Shown here: piece after piece, positions 1 through 7,258 of the stretch
How positions within the stretch are numbered: the stretch's first letter is position 1
Layout: every line of letters starts with the position of its first letter
From: Trichodesmium sp. MAG_R04
Lineage (GTDB): Bacteria > Cyanobacteriota > Cyanobacteriia > Cyanobacteriales > Microcoleaceae
Reading direction: 5' to 3'
DNA: 11,023 bases
Assembly: GCA_023356515.1 (NCBI GenBank)
Contig: JAKQYG010000093.1
Span: 1-11,023, forward strand
Notes under the pieces: generated by a model
The model's database searches: none
What the model was told of the DNA's origin: nothing
What the model saw: only the letters and a program-made list of their open reading frames with translations
Translations under genes and position numbers: made by a program

Positions 1-202
1 TAAAGGCTTTCTTGATAGCATCTAACCGTTTTGAGTCACTGCCAGAGATTTCGGGAATATCCCAGGTGGCTTTGAGCCACAGATAATCCATGATTGTACA
101 CAAACCTAGAAAAGCCAGCAGAGCCAGCAAAAAAGCTCCCGCGACTTATAAAAAATACTTATAGGTATTCTTATGGGTGATCATTGACTTGAAAGCTTTC
201 AT
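1..202 (-). pseudogene. 5' part of a membrane-protein gene with an in-frame stop, cut by the window edge
   Basis: On the minus strand an ATG at 202-200 is preceded by a good ribosome binding site (GGAGGAGAAC). The first 18 codons give MKAFKSMITHKNTYKYFL, then TAA at 148-146. The same frame continues open to the window edge with a hydrophobic segment (VAGAFLLALLAFLGLC) and then DYLWLKATWDIPEISGSDS and more. A basic N-terminus followed at once by a membrane helix is what one expects of a single membrane-anchored protein, so the stop looks like a nonsense mutation (or a base error). Alternatively the first ORF is a short leader peptide and translation restarts at a TTG (130-128) that has GGGAG six bases upstream. 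I do not recognise the family. The rest of the gene lies left of the window, so whether it is otherwise intact is unknown. Confidence 0.5.
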
Positions 203-260
203 TGTTCTCCTCCCAACTGAAGGAGTTTTAACCTAATCTTCTTTTATACAGTACTTATAA

Positions 261-290
261 GACAAGACGGGTTTTCAAACCAGTCTCGTC
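261..290 (-). terminator. Imperfect hairpin downstream of sigA
   Basis: GACAAGACGGG (261-271) and CCAGTCTCGTC (280-290) are inverted copies with two mismatches around an 8-base loop. The hairpin lies about 90 bases after the sigA stop, in the 179-base gap before the next minus-strand gene. It has no proper T-run on either strand, so it may be a weak terminator or an mRNA 3'-end structure rather than a classical intrinsic terminator. Confidence 0.3.
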
Positions 291-381
291 ATAAAATAGA
301 AAGTCAAAACACGGAAAGCCTCCAAAGAGGGGCAAAGAATCTAAGCCGAATTTTGTTGTAACAAAGAATAAACTAACTTTG

Positions 382-1542
382 TTAGCGGATATATTCTTTA
401 AGAATACTGTTCCGATTTGGATGCCGTAACTTTCTCAGCGCTTTTGCTTCAATTTGTCGGATCCGCTCACGAGTGACATTAAATATTTGCCCAATTTCTT
501 CTAAAGTCTTCATTCGACCATCATCCAGGCCATACCTTAAGCGTAATACATCTCGTTCCCGAGGACTCAAACTATTTAAAACACTTTCTAAGTCTTCTCG
601 CAGTAAATTTTTGGATACTTCGTCTTCAGGAGTTTCCCCATCTGACTCAATAAAATCTCCAAGTCGAGAGTCTTCTTCTTTTCCAATGGGAGTTTCTAGG
701 GATATAGGAAGTTGAGCAGACTTAGCAATAAAACGCAACTTTTCGATGGTCATTTCCATGTTAGTTGCTATTTCCTCTTCTGTAGGTTTACGGCCCATTT
801 CTTGGGAAAGAAGTTTAGTAGTTTTCTTAATTCGGGATATAGTTTCGTAAAGATGAACTGGTAGACGGATGGTACGAGACTGATCAGCGATCGCTCTGGT
901 AATAGCTTGACGAATCCACCAAGTTGCATAAGTGCTAAATTTATATCCTTTTTCATGGTCAAATTTTTCTGCGGCTCGAATTAATCCCAAACTACCTTCT
1001 TGAATCAGATCCTGAAATGATAAACCTCGGTTCATATACTTTTTGGCTATTGAAACTACTAAACGCAGATTGGACTGTACCATTTTTTCTTTAGCTCTAC
1101 GCCCAAGTATTAAGCGACGCTTAAACTTTGGCAATTCCATGTCTACTGCATTTGCCCACTCAGTCACTTGGGGTTCTCGATCTAAGTGGTACATTAGCTC
1201 TTCTCGAATTCGCTCCAATTCTAGTAGATCAGCAATCTTACGAGCTAACTCAATTTCTTCATCAGCTCGTAACAACCTGATTCTTCCTATTTCTTGTAGA
1301 TAGAGGCGAATTGAGTCTTCTGTATAATGCTTTTTTTTGCTCGCAGTCCGAGTACGAGATTTGACAACTTTACCAGACTTTAGATCGTTCTCATCAGGCT
1401 GAGCATCTATATATTCTACTTTATCTCCAATTAAAATGTTTAAGTCATCGTTTACTTGTCTGGTAGGGGTTGGCTGAAATAAATCGCTAGATTCTAGCTC
1501 AGGCTGAATAGTAGTTTCAATTACGTTGTCAGTCTGGATCAT
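382..1542 (-). CDS. sigA: Primary (group 1) RNA polymerase sigma factor SigA/RpoD
   Basis: This is the housekeeping sigma-70 factor, which directs RNA polymerase to -10/-35 promoters. The 386-residue length is usual for filamentous cyanobacterial SigA (about 390). Residues 1-70 are a poorly conserved acidic then basic tail (SRTRTASKKK). Region 1.2 follows at about 73-107 (DSIRLYLQEIGRIRLLRADEE). Region 2 spans about 152-222, with the core-binding and -10-recognition sequences NLRLVVSIAKKY, GLIRAAEKFD and YATWWIRQAITRAI. Region 3 is about 225-300. Region 4.2 carries the -35-binding helix-turn-helix (TLEEIGQIFNVTRERIRQIEAKALRKL, 346-372), and the protein ends in LKEYIR. The intact region 1.2 and the group 1 C-terminus argue against an alternative group 2 sigma factor, although those paralogues are close. 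A GAGG element lies 8 bases before the ATG. The upstream region is unusually long and gene-free. Confidence 0.95.
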   Translation of the reverse strand: MIQTDNVIETTIQPELESSDLFQPTPTRQVNDDLNILIGDKVEYIDAQPDENDLKSGKVVKSRTRTASKKKHYTEDSIRLYLQEIGRIRLLRADEEIELARKIADLLELERIREELMYHLDREPQVTEWANAVDMELPKFKRRLILGRRAKEKMVQSNLRLVVSIAKKYMNRGLSFQDLIQEGSLGLIRAAEKFDHEKGYKFSTYATWWIRQAITRAIADQSRTIRLPVHLYETISRIKKTTKLLSQEMGRKPTEEEIATNMEMTIEKLRFIAKSAQLPISLETPIGKEEDSRLGDFIESDGETPEDEVSKNLLREDLESVLNSLSPRERDVLRLRYGLDDGRMKTLEEIGQIFNVTRERIRQIEAKALRKLRHPNRNSILKEYIR

Positions 1543-1604
1543 GTCCCGTTCCTCATGCTCCTTAAGTTGAAGAATAAATTATTTTACAGAAGTTTTATGT
1601 CTAT

Positions 1605-1631
1605 CTTATAGACAATATAGCTAGTGACCAA
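1605..1631 (-). promoter_or_regulatory. Possible sigA promoter
   Basis: Read on the minus strand, TTGGTC (1631-1626) and TATAAG (1610-1605) are separated by 15 bases, about 60 bases upstream of the sigA ATG. Both hexamers are partial matches to the sigma-70 consensus and the spacing is short, so this is only a candidate. Cyanobacterial sigA genes often have several promoters with long leaders, and others could lie further up the 1.5 kb gap. Confidence 0.2.
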
Positions 1632-1710
1632 ACCATATGGCCTATGTTTTTTCCTAGAAACTGGGAAATTACATTAGTTTGCCTAGAATAATATTTGCTA
1701 ATGTAAGGCT

Positions 1711-1741
1711 AACTCCAATTAATTACAGAAGTTTTGGAGTT
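1711..1741. repeat. 8-bp perfect inverted repeat upstream of sigA
   Basis: AACTCCAA (1711-1718) pairs perfectly with TTGGAGTT (1734-1741) across a 15-base loop. The loop runs into a second copy of the 13-mer TTACAGAAGTTTT also found at 1584-1596, nearer sigA. It could form a hairpin in a sigA leader transcript or be a protein-binding dyad; no family is recognised. Confidence 0.35.
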
Positions 1742-2512
1742 GGTGAGGTACAAAATTTTACAAGTGTAGGAAATAGAGACTAGTTTTAACTAAACTTGTA
1801 GACAAAATAGGTTGAAAACCTTGCCAAAATCGTATACGGTAATCTTTTTAATTTAAGTTCACCGTTTTCTTAATGTACTTAGGTTTTAACTATTTTTAGT
1901 TTTTTCAGGTATTTCCCTTGCTAATACTCGGTTTAGAACCATTTCCTGTTTGGAAAATATCAATGTCCAGTTAAACTGTACCTCACTATCCTCAAAAGTG
2001 CTGTAGCATTGACTCTTTTTTTTCAGTCTCCAAAGTTATAAGTTCTGGCTAGTTAGTGGTCATGCCAGTATCATATTCTACATTTTAAGTACCTCAACTA
2101 ATCTTCTTTTAATAGGTTTAGAGCCATTTTAAGTATGAAAAATCTCATTGATTAATCGACAACTAACTTCACTAAACGACAATTATTTTGGATATGAAGT
2201 GTATACTTTGCACTTTATGGCTACTAAGAAAGAGAGCAATATATCTTGTTTGAGACTAAATCCCTTCATAGTGCAGCTTTTAATTATCCTAATTGTTACA
2301 CAAAAATAATTTCTCAGTCCAAATACCATGAAGGTGGGCTTCACATTCGTTTTTTCTACCTTAGTAGATAGATTATATCCACTTATCCTATTGTAGTTAA
2401 TATTCTTTATTTATATGTTAAGTTAGCTCAAATTTGAGGAATTGGAACTAAATATTACGTTAAGAGAAATTAAGTTTTTGACGTTAAGCTTCTATTGTGA
2501 TCAGCACAGTTT

Positions 2513-2764
2513 TGACATCCTCCCCGGCCTAAAGGCACCGGGTTTTCTACCGAGCCGTAGCTCCGATGCGGGTTGACGTTTAACAGGCTGCCGCTACTTT
2601 GGCAGTAGTCTTACACTTGCCGACCCGTCCGTTTTTTGTCTCGGTATGCCCAACCGCGACTAATATATTTCTTGTCAATTCAAAAGCATGATAACATGAC
2701 CTATGAAAAGAAAATCAACTAAAAAGTCGCCCTAGAAGGGCGAGGCTTTAAACCCAATTTTTCG
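2513..2764 (-). mobile_element. Internally deleted IS200/IS605-type (TnpB) element, 252 bp
   Basis: On the minus strand the element begins just 3' of a TTAC (plus-strand GTAA, 2765-2768), the target tetranucleotide typical of IS605-type insertion. It ends in GATGTCAA (2520-2513), and TCAA is the usual right-end cleavage tetranucleotide. The left end has the subterminal hairpin CGCCCT-aga-AGGGCG (2728-2742), of the kind seen at cyanobacterial IS605 left ends. The right end has CCCGG...CCGGG with an inner CCT/AGG stem (2523-2542), which in full elements overlaps the 3' end of the tnpB-associated omega/reRNA. Between them only the final codons of a tnpB survive. No tnpA or full tnpB remains, so the element could move only in trans. 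Confidence 0.75.
2580..2669 (-). pseudogene. tnpB: tnpB C-terminal remnant inside the deleted IS605-type element
   Basis: On the minus strand a frame ending in TAA at 2582-2580 reads RNILVAVGHTETKNGRVGKC and then KTTAKVAAAC. The NIL...VGHTE segment resembles the stretch that follows the zinc ribbon at the end of many cyanobacterial TnpB proteins. Upstream of about 2670 the resemblance stops and left-end sequence begins, which marks the internal deletion junction. The nuclease core (RuvC motifs and zinc ribbon) is absent, so no protein function remains. The assignment rests on recalled similarity of a short segment plus the matching transposon ends on either side. Confidence 0.6.
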
Positions 2765-3043
2765 GTAAGCGATATAAACATTATAAGGGATTCAGATTGA
2801 GAAAATGTGTAATTAATTTTGTGCAGCTCATTATATTATATAGTCTTTTCAGATGAGATGTAAACATAGCATCAATGAAATCAGCCGGTGTTTTGACCCA
2901 TCAGAGCTTTTGTTTATTATTTAATTTAAGTTTAGGTTTTGATGGATTTCATGTACGGCTGAAACAGCCTGTCTAATTATCTAACAGTATGCTCCACAGA
3001 ACACTATATCATTATTTTTTGATTAAGTCTATGGTCTCGCATT
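2765..3043. other. Gap between the IS relic and the M23-like gene
   Basis: No coding frame is supported. The sequence is AT-rich. The only clear structure is a short perfect hairpin GGCTG-aaa-CAGCC (2957-2969) about 75 bases beyond the stop of the M23-like gene. It could mark the 3' end of that minus-strand transcript, but it lacks a T-run. Confidence 0.4.
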
Positions 3044-3799
3044 TTAGTACTTATCTTCAAAATAAGAACCTTTTCTCAAAAATTTGATGTAATTCTCAAC
3101 AAGAGGACGAGTTATTTTTCTGTTAGTAATTCTCTGTCCACTTTGATAATGAATCTGAGCATGGACATGATAACCAGAAGTTCTTCCTGTAAGACCTTGG
3201 GTACCAATGGGTTGTCCTTTATTAATTCTTGTTCCTTTTCTTGGTGGGGAATCTTGTAATAAATGACCCATTAACCAATAATAATTAGTCCCATCACATA
3301 TAAGTTCAACTATCTGACCCGCACCTTGGGCTACTTTAAAACTACCATTTCGGCCTTGAAATCTAGTTTGGCGAATAGTTCCTTTGCAAGGTGATGGAAT
3401 AGGAACTTCCAATTGACCATTTAGCTCTAGGGTAAAATCATAAGCTCCTGGAGGAGTATTATCAATAAAATAAGGAGTGTGAATTACATAAGGGAGAAAT
3501 TTATCTGATTTTTCATAGTATGGGTTTCGTAAAGCAGAAATTTTTGGGAAATTTTCTTGTACCCACTCTCGAACAATAAATATTTTTTTAATTGTTTCCC
3601 CTATTGTTTTAACTCCTATTTTGATTAAGGGAGCTAACACGGTTATATATATTAAAAATACAAATGTCAAAAAAACAAAAAAATTTTTAACTCTACCACT
3701 ATGATAGTTGTGTTTTTTTAGTAAAGTGACTTGTTTGATGATAGAAATAAGTCGCACATTATATAGTTTTAAATCTTGGGAAAATAACTTTTTGACCAT
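3044..3799 (-). CDS. Membrane-anchored M23 (LytM-like) protein missing the first zinc ligand
   Basis: The N-terminus is basic (about 1-37), followed by one membrane helix (about 38-60), then a linker and a C-terminal LytM-type fold at about 100-235. The M23 family normally cuts peptidoglycan cross-bridges using zinc held by HxxxD and the second His of HxH. Here HVH is present (211-213), and the GHL motif is intact (178-180). The first motif, however, reads PGAYD (117-121), so Pro replaces the ligand His while Asp121 is kept. This suggests either a weakened enzyme or a non-catalytic scaffold, as in EnvC- and NlpD-like amidase activators. The helix predicts membrane anchoring with the domain outside the cytoplasm. 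A CAGGG element lies 8 bases upstream of the ATG. It is last in the pdhB-secD-secF run, 98 bases after the preceding gene; co-transcription is possible but unproven. Confidence 0.75.
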   Translation of the reverse strand: MVKKLFSQDLKLYNVRLISIIKQVTLLKKHNYHSGRVKNFFVFLTFVFLIYITVLAPLIKIGVKTIGETIKKIFIVREWVQENFPKISALRNPYYEKSDKFLPYVIHTPYFIDNTPPGAYDFTLELNGQLEVPIPSPCKGTIRQTRFQGRNGSFKVAQGAGQIVELICDGTNYYWLMGHLLQDSPPRKGTRINKGQPIGTQGLTGRTSGYHVHAQIHYQSGQRITNRKITRPLVENYIKFLRKGSYFEDKY

Positions 3800-3897
3800 T
3801 CCTTATTCCCTGCTCTTACCAACAAACTTTTTTATCCAATAAATTGGTCTGTTTAATTTTGACAAAGATTCTAAACTGGTTCTATAAAATCTTTACT

Positions 3898-4284
3898 TCA
3901 AACTGAATTATTTTGAATTACCCACTTCCATAAAGGATGAGTAGGCCCTTGATGTTTAATCTGACGTACTTTTTGCTCTAGGCTCTTTTGTTCTTCTGAA
4001 GATATACCCCAAAGAACGTGTCTACTTTGCCAAACCAAAATAGAAGTCGTAATACCAAGGCACAGACCTAAACCACAAGCAGGCATCTTATTATAAGCAA
4101 GAGCATACCGTACAGAAACCCAAGTGAAATGATCTATCCATAAAGAAATTTCTCTGCGTAAACTCCATATACTTAGAGAACCAATAGTTATCCAGAGAAA
4201 TAGAGCTATTAACAATCTACAATAGATAGTTATTCTATAAAGTCTCTGTACTTGAGCTTGTAAAATTGGTTCATTTTTATACAT
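3898..4284 (-). CDS. Conserved cyanobacterial two-helix membrane protein of unknown function
   Basis: A 128-residue protein. It has an amphipathic N-terminus (EPILQAQVQRLYRITIYCR), a first membrane helix at about 21-41, a middle segment rich in aromatic and charged residues (SLRREISLWIDHFTWVSVRYALAYNK), a second helix at about 67-84, and a charged tail ending in HPLWKWV. I recall similar short proteins encoded just downstream of secF in other cyanobacteria. The function is not known. It lies 71 bases after secF on the same strand, which suggests co-expression with the Sec motor and possibly a membrane-protein-assembly role; that is inference from position only. No Shine-Dalgarno element is evident before the ATG, which is common in cyanobacteria. 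Confidence 0.75.
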   Translation of the reverse strand: MYKNEPILQAQVQRLYRITIYCRLLIALFLWITIGSLSIWSLRREISLWIDHFTWVSVRYALAYNKMPACGLGLCLGITTSILVWQSRHVLWGISSEEQKSLEQKVRQIKHQGPTHPLWKWVIQNNSV

Positions 4285-4355
4285 TTTCAGAATGTTGAAA
4301 GAGCTAAGAAAAAAGGTGTAAGAAAATTTTTTCTATCTAAAAATAGAAGTTATGT

Positions 4356-5342
4356 CTAAACAGTATTCCCCTGACCTTCTACTGACTGTAAATTTTCTTG
4401 GCTGGGGTTGGGGATGAATTCACCAATACACTCACGCCACCAAGCTAAAAGTGTACTAGCAATAAAGACACTAGAGTAAGAGCCTACAACAAAACCAATA
4501 ATTAAAGCCAAAGCTAAATATTTTAAAGTTTCTCCACCGAATATAAGAATACCAATCAATGGTAATAAAGTAGTCACAGTTGTATTGATTGATCGTGTTA
4601 AAGTTTGATTAACAGCATCATCAACTATCTGATCAATTGATTTTCCTGGATAGCGCTTAATTACTTCCCGAACTCGGTCATAAATTACTACTGTATCATT
4701 AACAGAAAATCCGATTATAGTTAATAAAGCAACTAAAAATAGACTATCTACTTCCACACCGGCGACTAAACCAAGAATTGAAAAAATGCCAACCGTAACT
4801 AATATGTCATGAAACAAGGCAACAAAAGCAAATACAGCATAGTCAAATTGAAACCTAAAAGTTAGATATACTGTAATACCAAAAAAAGCAACCAGTAGAG
4901 CTGATAGTCCAGAGGTAAAAATTTGTTTTCCTAAGGTAGGGCCAACTGTATCAATTTGAGTAGAGTTTGGGTCGAATTTACCAAATTCTGTACTTAAAGC
5001 TGTTATTAATTGAGTCCGAGCATCAACATCTAAAGTTTTTGTGCGTATATCAATAGCTTGCTTCTTTTCTCCTACAACTTGAATTTTGCTATTACTAAAA
5101 CCTTCGTTGCTAGTTATTTTTCTCACAGCAGCAACTTTAATAATTTCATTGCAATTGTTTGCTATAGTGCAATCTAATTCTAGTTTTAATCGAGTACCGC
5201 CAACAAAGTCTAAACTTGGGCGTAAGGGCGCACCGATATCTGGCCGACTCCAAGAAATGGTCATAGCAATTAGACCACTAAGTATAATTGACCCTGAAAT
5301 TGTCCACCAAAGTGATCGGTGTTTAATAACACTTATCTTCAT
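4356..5342 (-). CDS. secF: Protein translocase subunit SecF
   Basis: SecF pairs with SecD in the plasma (and in cyanobacteria probably thylakoid) membrane and uses the proton gradient to pull secreted proteins off the SecYEG channel. At 328 residues it is of usual length. The first membrane helix (about 12-30) is followed by the family motif DFVGGTRL (45-52) and an external P1 domain (about 53-135). Five more helices follow, from about 142 to 302. The helix-4 motif GFSVNDTVVIYDRVRE (211-226) contains the conserved Asp216 and Arg223. AAGGAG lies 6 bases before the ATG, so this start is secure. It follows secD on the same strand across a 228-base gap. That gap is larger than usual for a tight secDF pair and contains a 9-bp hairpin that could separate the two genes' expression. 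Confidence 0.95.
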   Translation of the reverse strand: MKISVIKHRSLWWTISGSIILSGLIAMTISWSRPDIGAPLRPSLDFVGGTRLKLELDCTIANNCNEIIKVAAVRKITSNEGFSNSKIQVVGEKKQAIDIRTKTLDVDARTQLITALSTEFGKFDPNSTQIDTVGPTLGKQIFTSGLSALLVAFFGITVYLTFRFQFDYAVFAFVALFHDILVTVGIFSILGLVAGVEVDSLFLVALLTIIGFSVNDTVVIYDRVREVIKRYPGKSIDQIVDDAVNQTLTRSINTTVTTLLPLIGILIFGGETLKYLALALIIGFVVGSYSSVFIASTLLAWWRECIGEFIPNPSQENLQSVEGQGNTV

Positions 5343-5463
5343 TAAAATCTCCTTATAGCTTCAATATTGCCGTGTTTCAGCTGGGGCAAGGAAAGCAACA
5401 TGATGGTTTCAACCACCAGTTAAATATGTATGTTGTTGTTTATATTGATATCCACAGGACTTA

Positions 5464-5489
5464 CCCAAAAGATAAGATGCTCTTTTGGG
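5464..5489. repeat. 9-bp perfect hairpin in the secD-secF spacer
   Basis: CCCAAAAGA (5464-5472) and TCTTTTGGG (5481-5489) form a perfect 9-bp stem around an 8-base loop, in the 228-base gap between secD and secF. Neither strand has a following T-run, so it is not a classical terminator. It could stabilise or process a joint secD-secF mRNA, or attenuate secF. Confidence 0.45.
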
Positions 5490-5570
5490 ACATTAGTAAC
5501 AGTTTCTTATGTATTCCCTGACTTTTGTTGAACCAATAAAATCTGGGGTATTAGTTTTTGAGTTGTGAGG

Positions 5571-6980
5571 TTATTTTAACTCTGGGCAGAATAATTCTGG
5601 TTTGCGGAATTGGGAAAATCCAATTGTCCAAAACATTAAAGTTCGACTACAAGTAAGGGCAGTAAACATGCTAATTGCCACACCAATTCCCAAGGTTAGA
5701 GCAAAACCTTTTACTAACCCAGTTCCTAACCAGAATAGTGCTATACAAGCAATCAAAGTTGTGACATTACCATCTAAAATACTAGAAAAAGCCCGATAAA
5801 ACCCAGATTCTACAGAACGATATAAAGTTTTGCCAGCTCGTAACTCTTCCCTTGTGCGTTCAAAAATCAAAACATTAGCGTCTACTGCCATGCCAATACT
5901 CAAAATAAAACCTGCAATTCCTGGCAATGTTAAAGTAACGCCCAAGACGGAAAAACTAGCAATAGTAAACAGGGAATAAATAACTAGGGCTATGTCAGCA
6001 ATGATACCTGGTAGTCTATAGTAAAGAACCATAAATATTAATACGAGAATTAAACCACCTATTCCAGCATAGACACTGCGCTGAATACTTTCTCTGCCCA
6101 AGGTTGCTCCAACAGTTCGATTTTCAACTATTTCCACAGACACAGGTAAAGCGCCACCCCGCAATTGTACAGCTAGGTCATTAGCTTGTTGAGCAGTAAA
6201 TCTACCTTGAATGACTGCATTACCACCAGTAATACCTGTCTCTGCAAATTCAACACCAACTGTAGGAGCGCTTAATAATTTATTATCCAGGAAAATGCCT
6301 ATGCTACGTCCAGTTCCTGCTAAATTTTTGGTTAGTTCAGCAAAATTTTGTCCTCCTTCAGAGGTGAAGCGCAAAGCTACATTCCAGTTATTAGATCCAG
6401 GAGCTTCTGGTTCGGCTATTGCATCTTTGAGATCTTGGCCTTGAATAGTTGGTTCTTTGAATAGTTGGGCGATCGCTTGATTTGTTTTTTCGATAGATTT
6501 TAAATTTTTTTCTATAGCTTCTTGGTCTTCACTATTTTTGAGTAATTCTTGCTCTACTAATAGTTGTCTTTGTACTTGATATTCAATTTCTAACTGCTGC
6601 TCGGTGCCTTGTAACTGTTCTCGAAAATCCAGTTGAGCTGTCCCTCCTAAAACCCGTTCTGCTTGTTCCGGGTCATTGACTCCTGGTAATTGGACCAAAA
6701 TTTGGTCTTGCCCCAGAGATTGGACTACTGATTCTGAGACACCTAAAGCATTGACCCTATTTTCAACTATTTTTAGGACTCCTTCCATTACACGTTCGTC
6801 AATGGTAGGAATTTCCTCAGAGGTTTGTAGTTGAATAGTGAGTTGTGAACCCCCTTTTAGGTCTAATCCTAAACGAATTGGAATTTGACTTAATACTGTA
6901 ATTGATGCGATAATTAAAACTAAGATGAAAGCTATATAAGAATTTTGTTTACGCATGATTGAGATTGCTGAAAGCAGCAT
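5571..6980 (-). CDS. secD: Protein translocase subunit SecD
   Basis: This is the larger partner of SecF in the proton-driven Sec export motor. The first helix (about 13-33) leads into GLDLKGGSQL (38-47), the family signature. A large periplasmic P1 domain runs from about 48 to 295 and includes a Gln/Glu-rich, coiled-coil-like stretch (about 120-170). Five C-terminal helices (about 303-455) carry GMAVDANVLIFERTREE (363-379) with the conserved Asp367 and Arg375. The first ATG gives 469 residues, but neither it nor the in-frame ATG at 6956-6954 (beginning MRKQNSY) has a Shine-Dalgarno element. The second fits the short N-terminus typical of SecD slightly better, so the product may start 8 residues later. 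It lies between pdhB and secF, an order I recall from other cyanobacteria. Confidence 0.95.
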   Translation of the reverse strand: MLLSAISIMRKQNSYIAFILVLIIASITVLSQIPIRLGLDLKGGSQLTIQLQTSEEIPTIDERVMEGVLKIVENRVNALGVSESVVQSLGQDQILVQLPGVNDPEQAERVLGGTAQLDFREQLQGTEQQLEIEYQVQRQLLVEQELLKNSEDQEAIEKNLKSIEKTNQAIAQLFKEPTIQGQDLKDAIAEPEAPGSNNWNVALRFTSEGGQNFAELTKNLAGTGRSIGIFLDNKLLSAPTVGVEFAETGITGGNAVIQGRFTAQQANDLAVQLRGGALPVSVEIVENRTVGATLGRESIQRSVYAGIGGLILVLIFMVLYYRLPGIIADIALVIYSLFTIASFSVLGVTLTLPGIAGFILSIGMAVDANVLIFERTREELRAGKTLYRSVESGFYRAFSSILDGNVTTLIACIALFWLGTGLVKGFALTLGIGVAISMFTALTCSRTLMFWTIGFSQFRKPELFCPELK

Positions 6981-7004
6981 CTAAAGGATTATATAAATGA
7001 AGAT

Positions 7005-7114
7005 AGGAATTACGCTAACCAAACAAAAAACCGGGTGTTATGGTTTTTTTGTCCTGACCATTATTGTTTAAACGACTTAACCTTTCGCTGTAACCAGATT
7101 TCTGCGTAAGTCCT
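7005..7114. mobile_element. Possible MITE between secD and pdhB
   Basis: AGGAATTACGC (7005-7015) and GCGTAAGTCCT (7104-7114) are inverted copies with one mismatch, enclosing 110 bases. Ends of the form GGACTTACGCA are recurrent in small non-autonomous elements of filamentous cyanobacteria. A clear target-site duplication is not visible, so this may be a decayed copy or chance. The interior has an A-tract/T-tract hairpin and no coding frame. Confidence 0.35.
7024..7051 (-). terminator. Hairpin with A- and T-tracts, possible pdhB terminator
   Basis: CAAAAAACC (7024-7032) and GGTTTTTTTG (7042-7051) pair across a 9-base loop (7033-7041), with one bulged T. Read on the minus strand it is an A-tract, stem and T-tract arrangement, like a weak intrinsic terminator in the pdhB-to-secD spacer. 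The stem has few G:C pairs, so efficiency would be low. Confidence 0.3.
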
Positions 7115-7252
7115 TGATGGTGAATATTTTGCTTTTGTTTGTTAGCAATTTTGATTTGTTTAATGTTTTTTTGAGGAAAAGTATAGTATCCAAAGGGAGG
7201 CTATTGACCGGATTTTTTTGCTAGGGAAAGGAAGGTATCAGAGCTTCTGTAA

Positions 7253-7258
7253 ATTATA
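7253..7258 (-). promoter_or_regulatory. Possible -10 element for secD
   Basis: On the minus strand this is a perfect TATAAT about 270 bases before the secD start. No good -35 lies 16-18 bases upstream (best TTCTTT), so it would need an activator or be a chance match in AT-rich DNA. Confidence 0.2.

Larger units (their letters stand above)
1543..2512. other. Gene-free region upstream of sigA with small repeats and a hairpin
   Basis: There is no credible coding frame here. It is AT-rich and studded with stops. Visible structure: a perfect 8-bp inverted repeat AACTCCAA/TTGGAGTT (1711-1718, 1734-1741); a repeated 13-mer TTACAGAAGTTTT at 1584-1596 and 1723-1735, the second copy lying in the loop and right arm of that hairpin; and a 7-bp inverted repeat TACAAGT/ACTTGTA near 1760-1802. 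Two loosely similar stretches containing GGTTTAGARCCATTT lie near 1930 and 2117. It could contain a long sigA leader, a small RNA or old insertion debris, but nothing here identifies one. Confidence 0.5.

Noticed and set aside
2757..3043. Sequence around 2950 with GTACGGCTGAAACAGCC, considered as a group II intron end
   Set aside because: There is only a 5-bp hairpin. No domain V-type stem with the expected catalytic triad and no reverse transcriptase are present.
5448..5456. ATATCCACA resembling a DnaA box in the secD-secF spacer
   Set aside because: It is a single imperfect match far from dnaA with no neighbouring boxes, as expected by chance.
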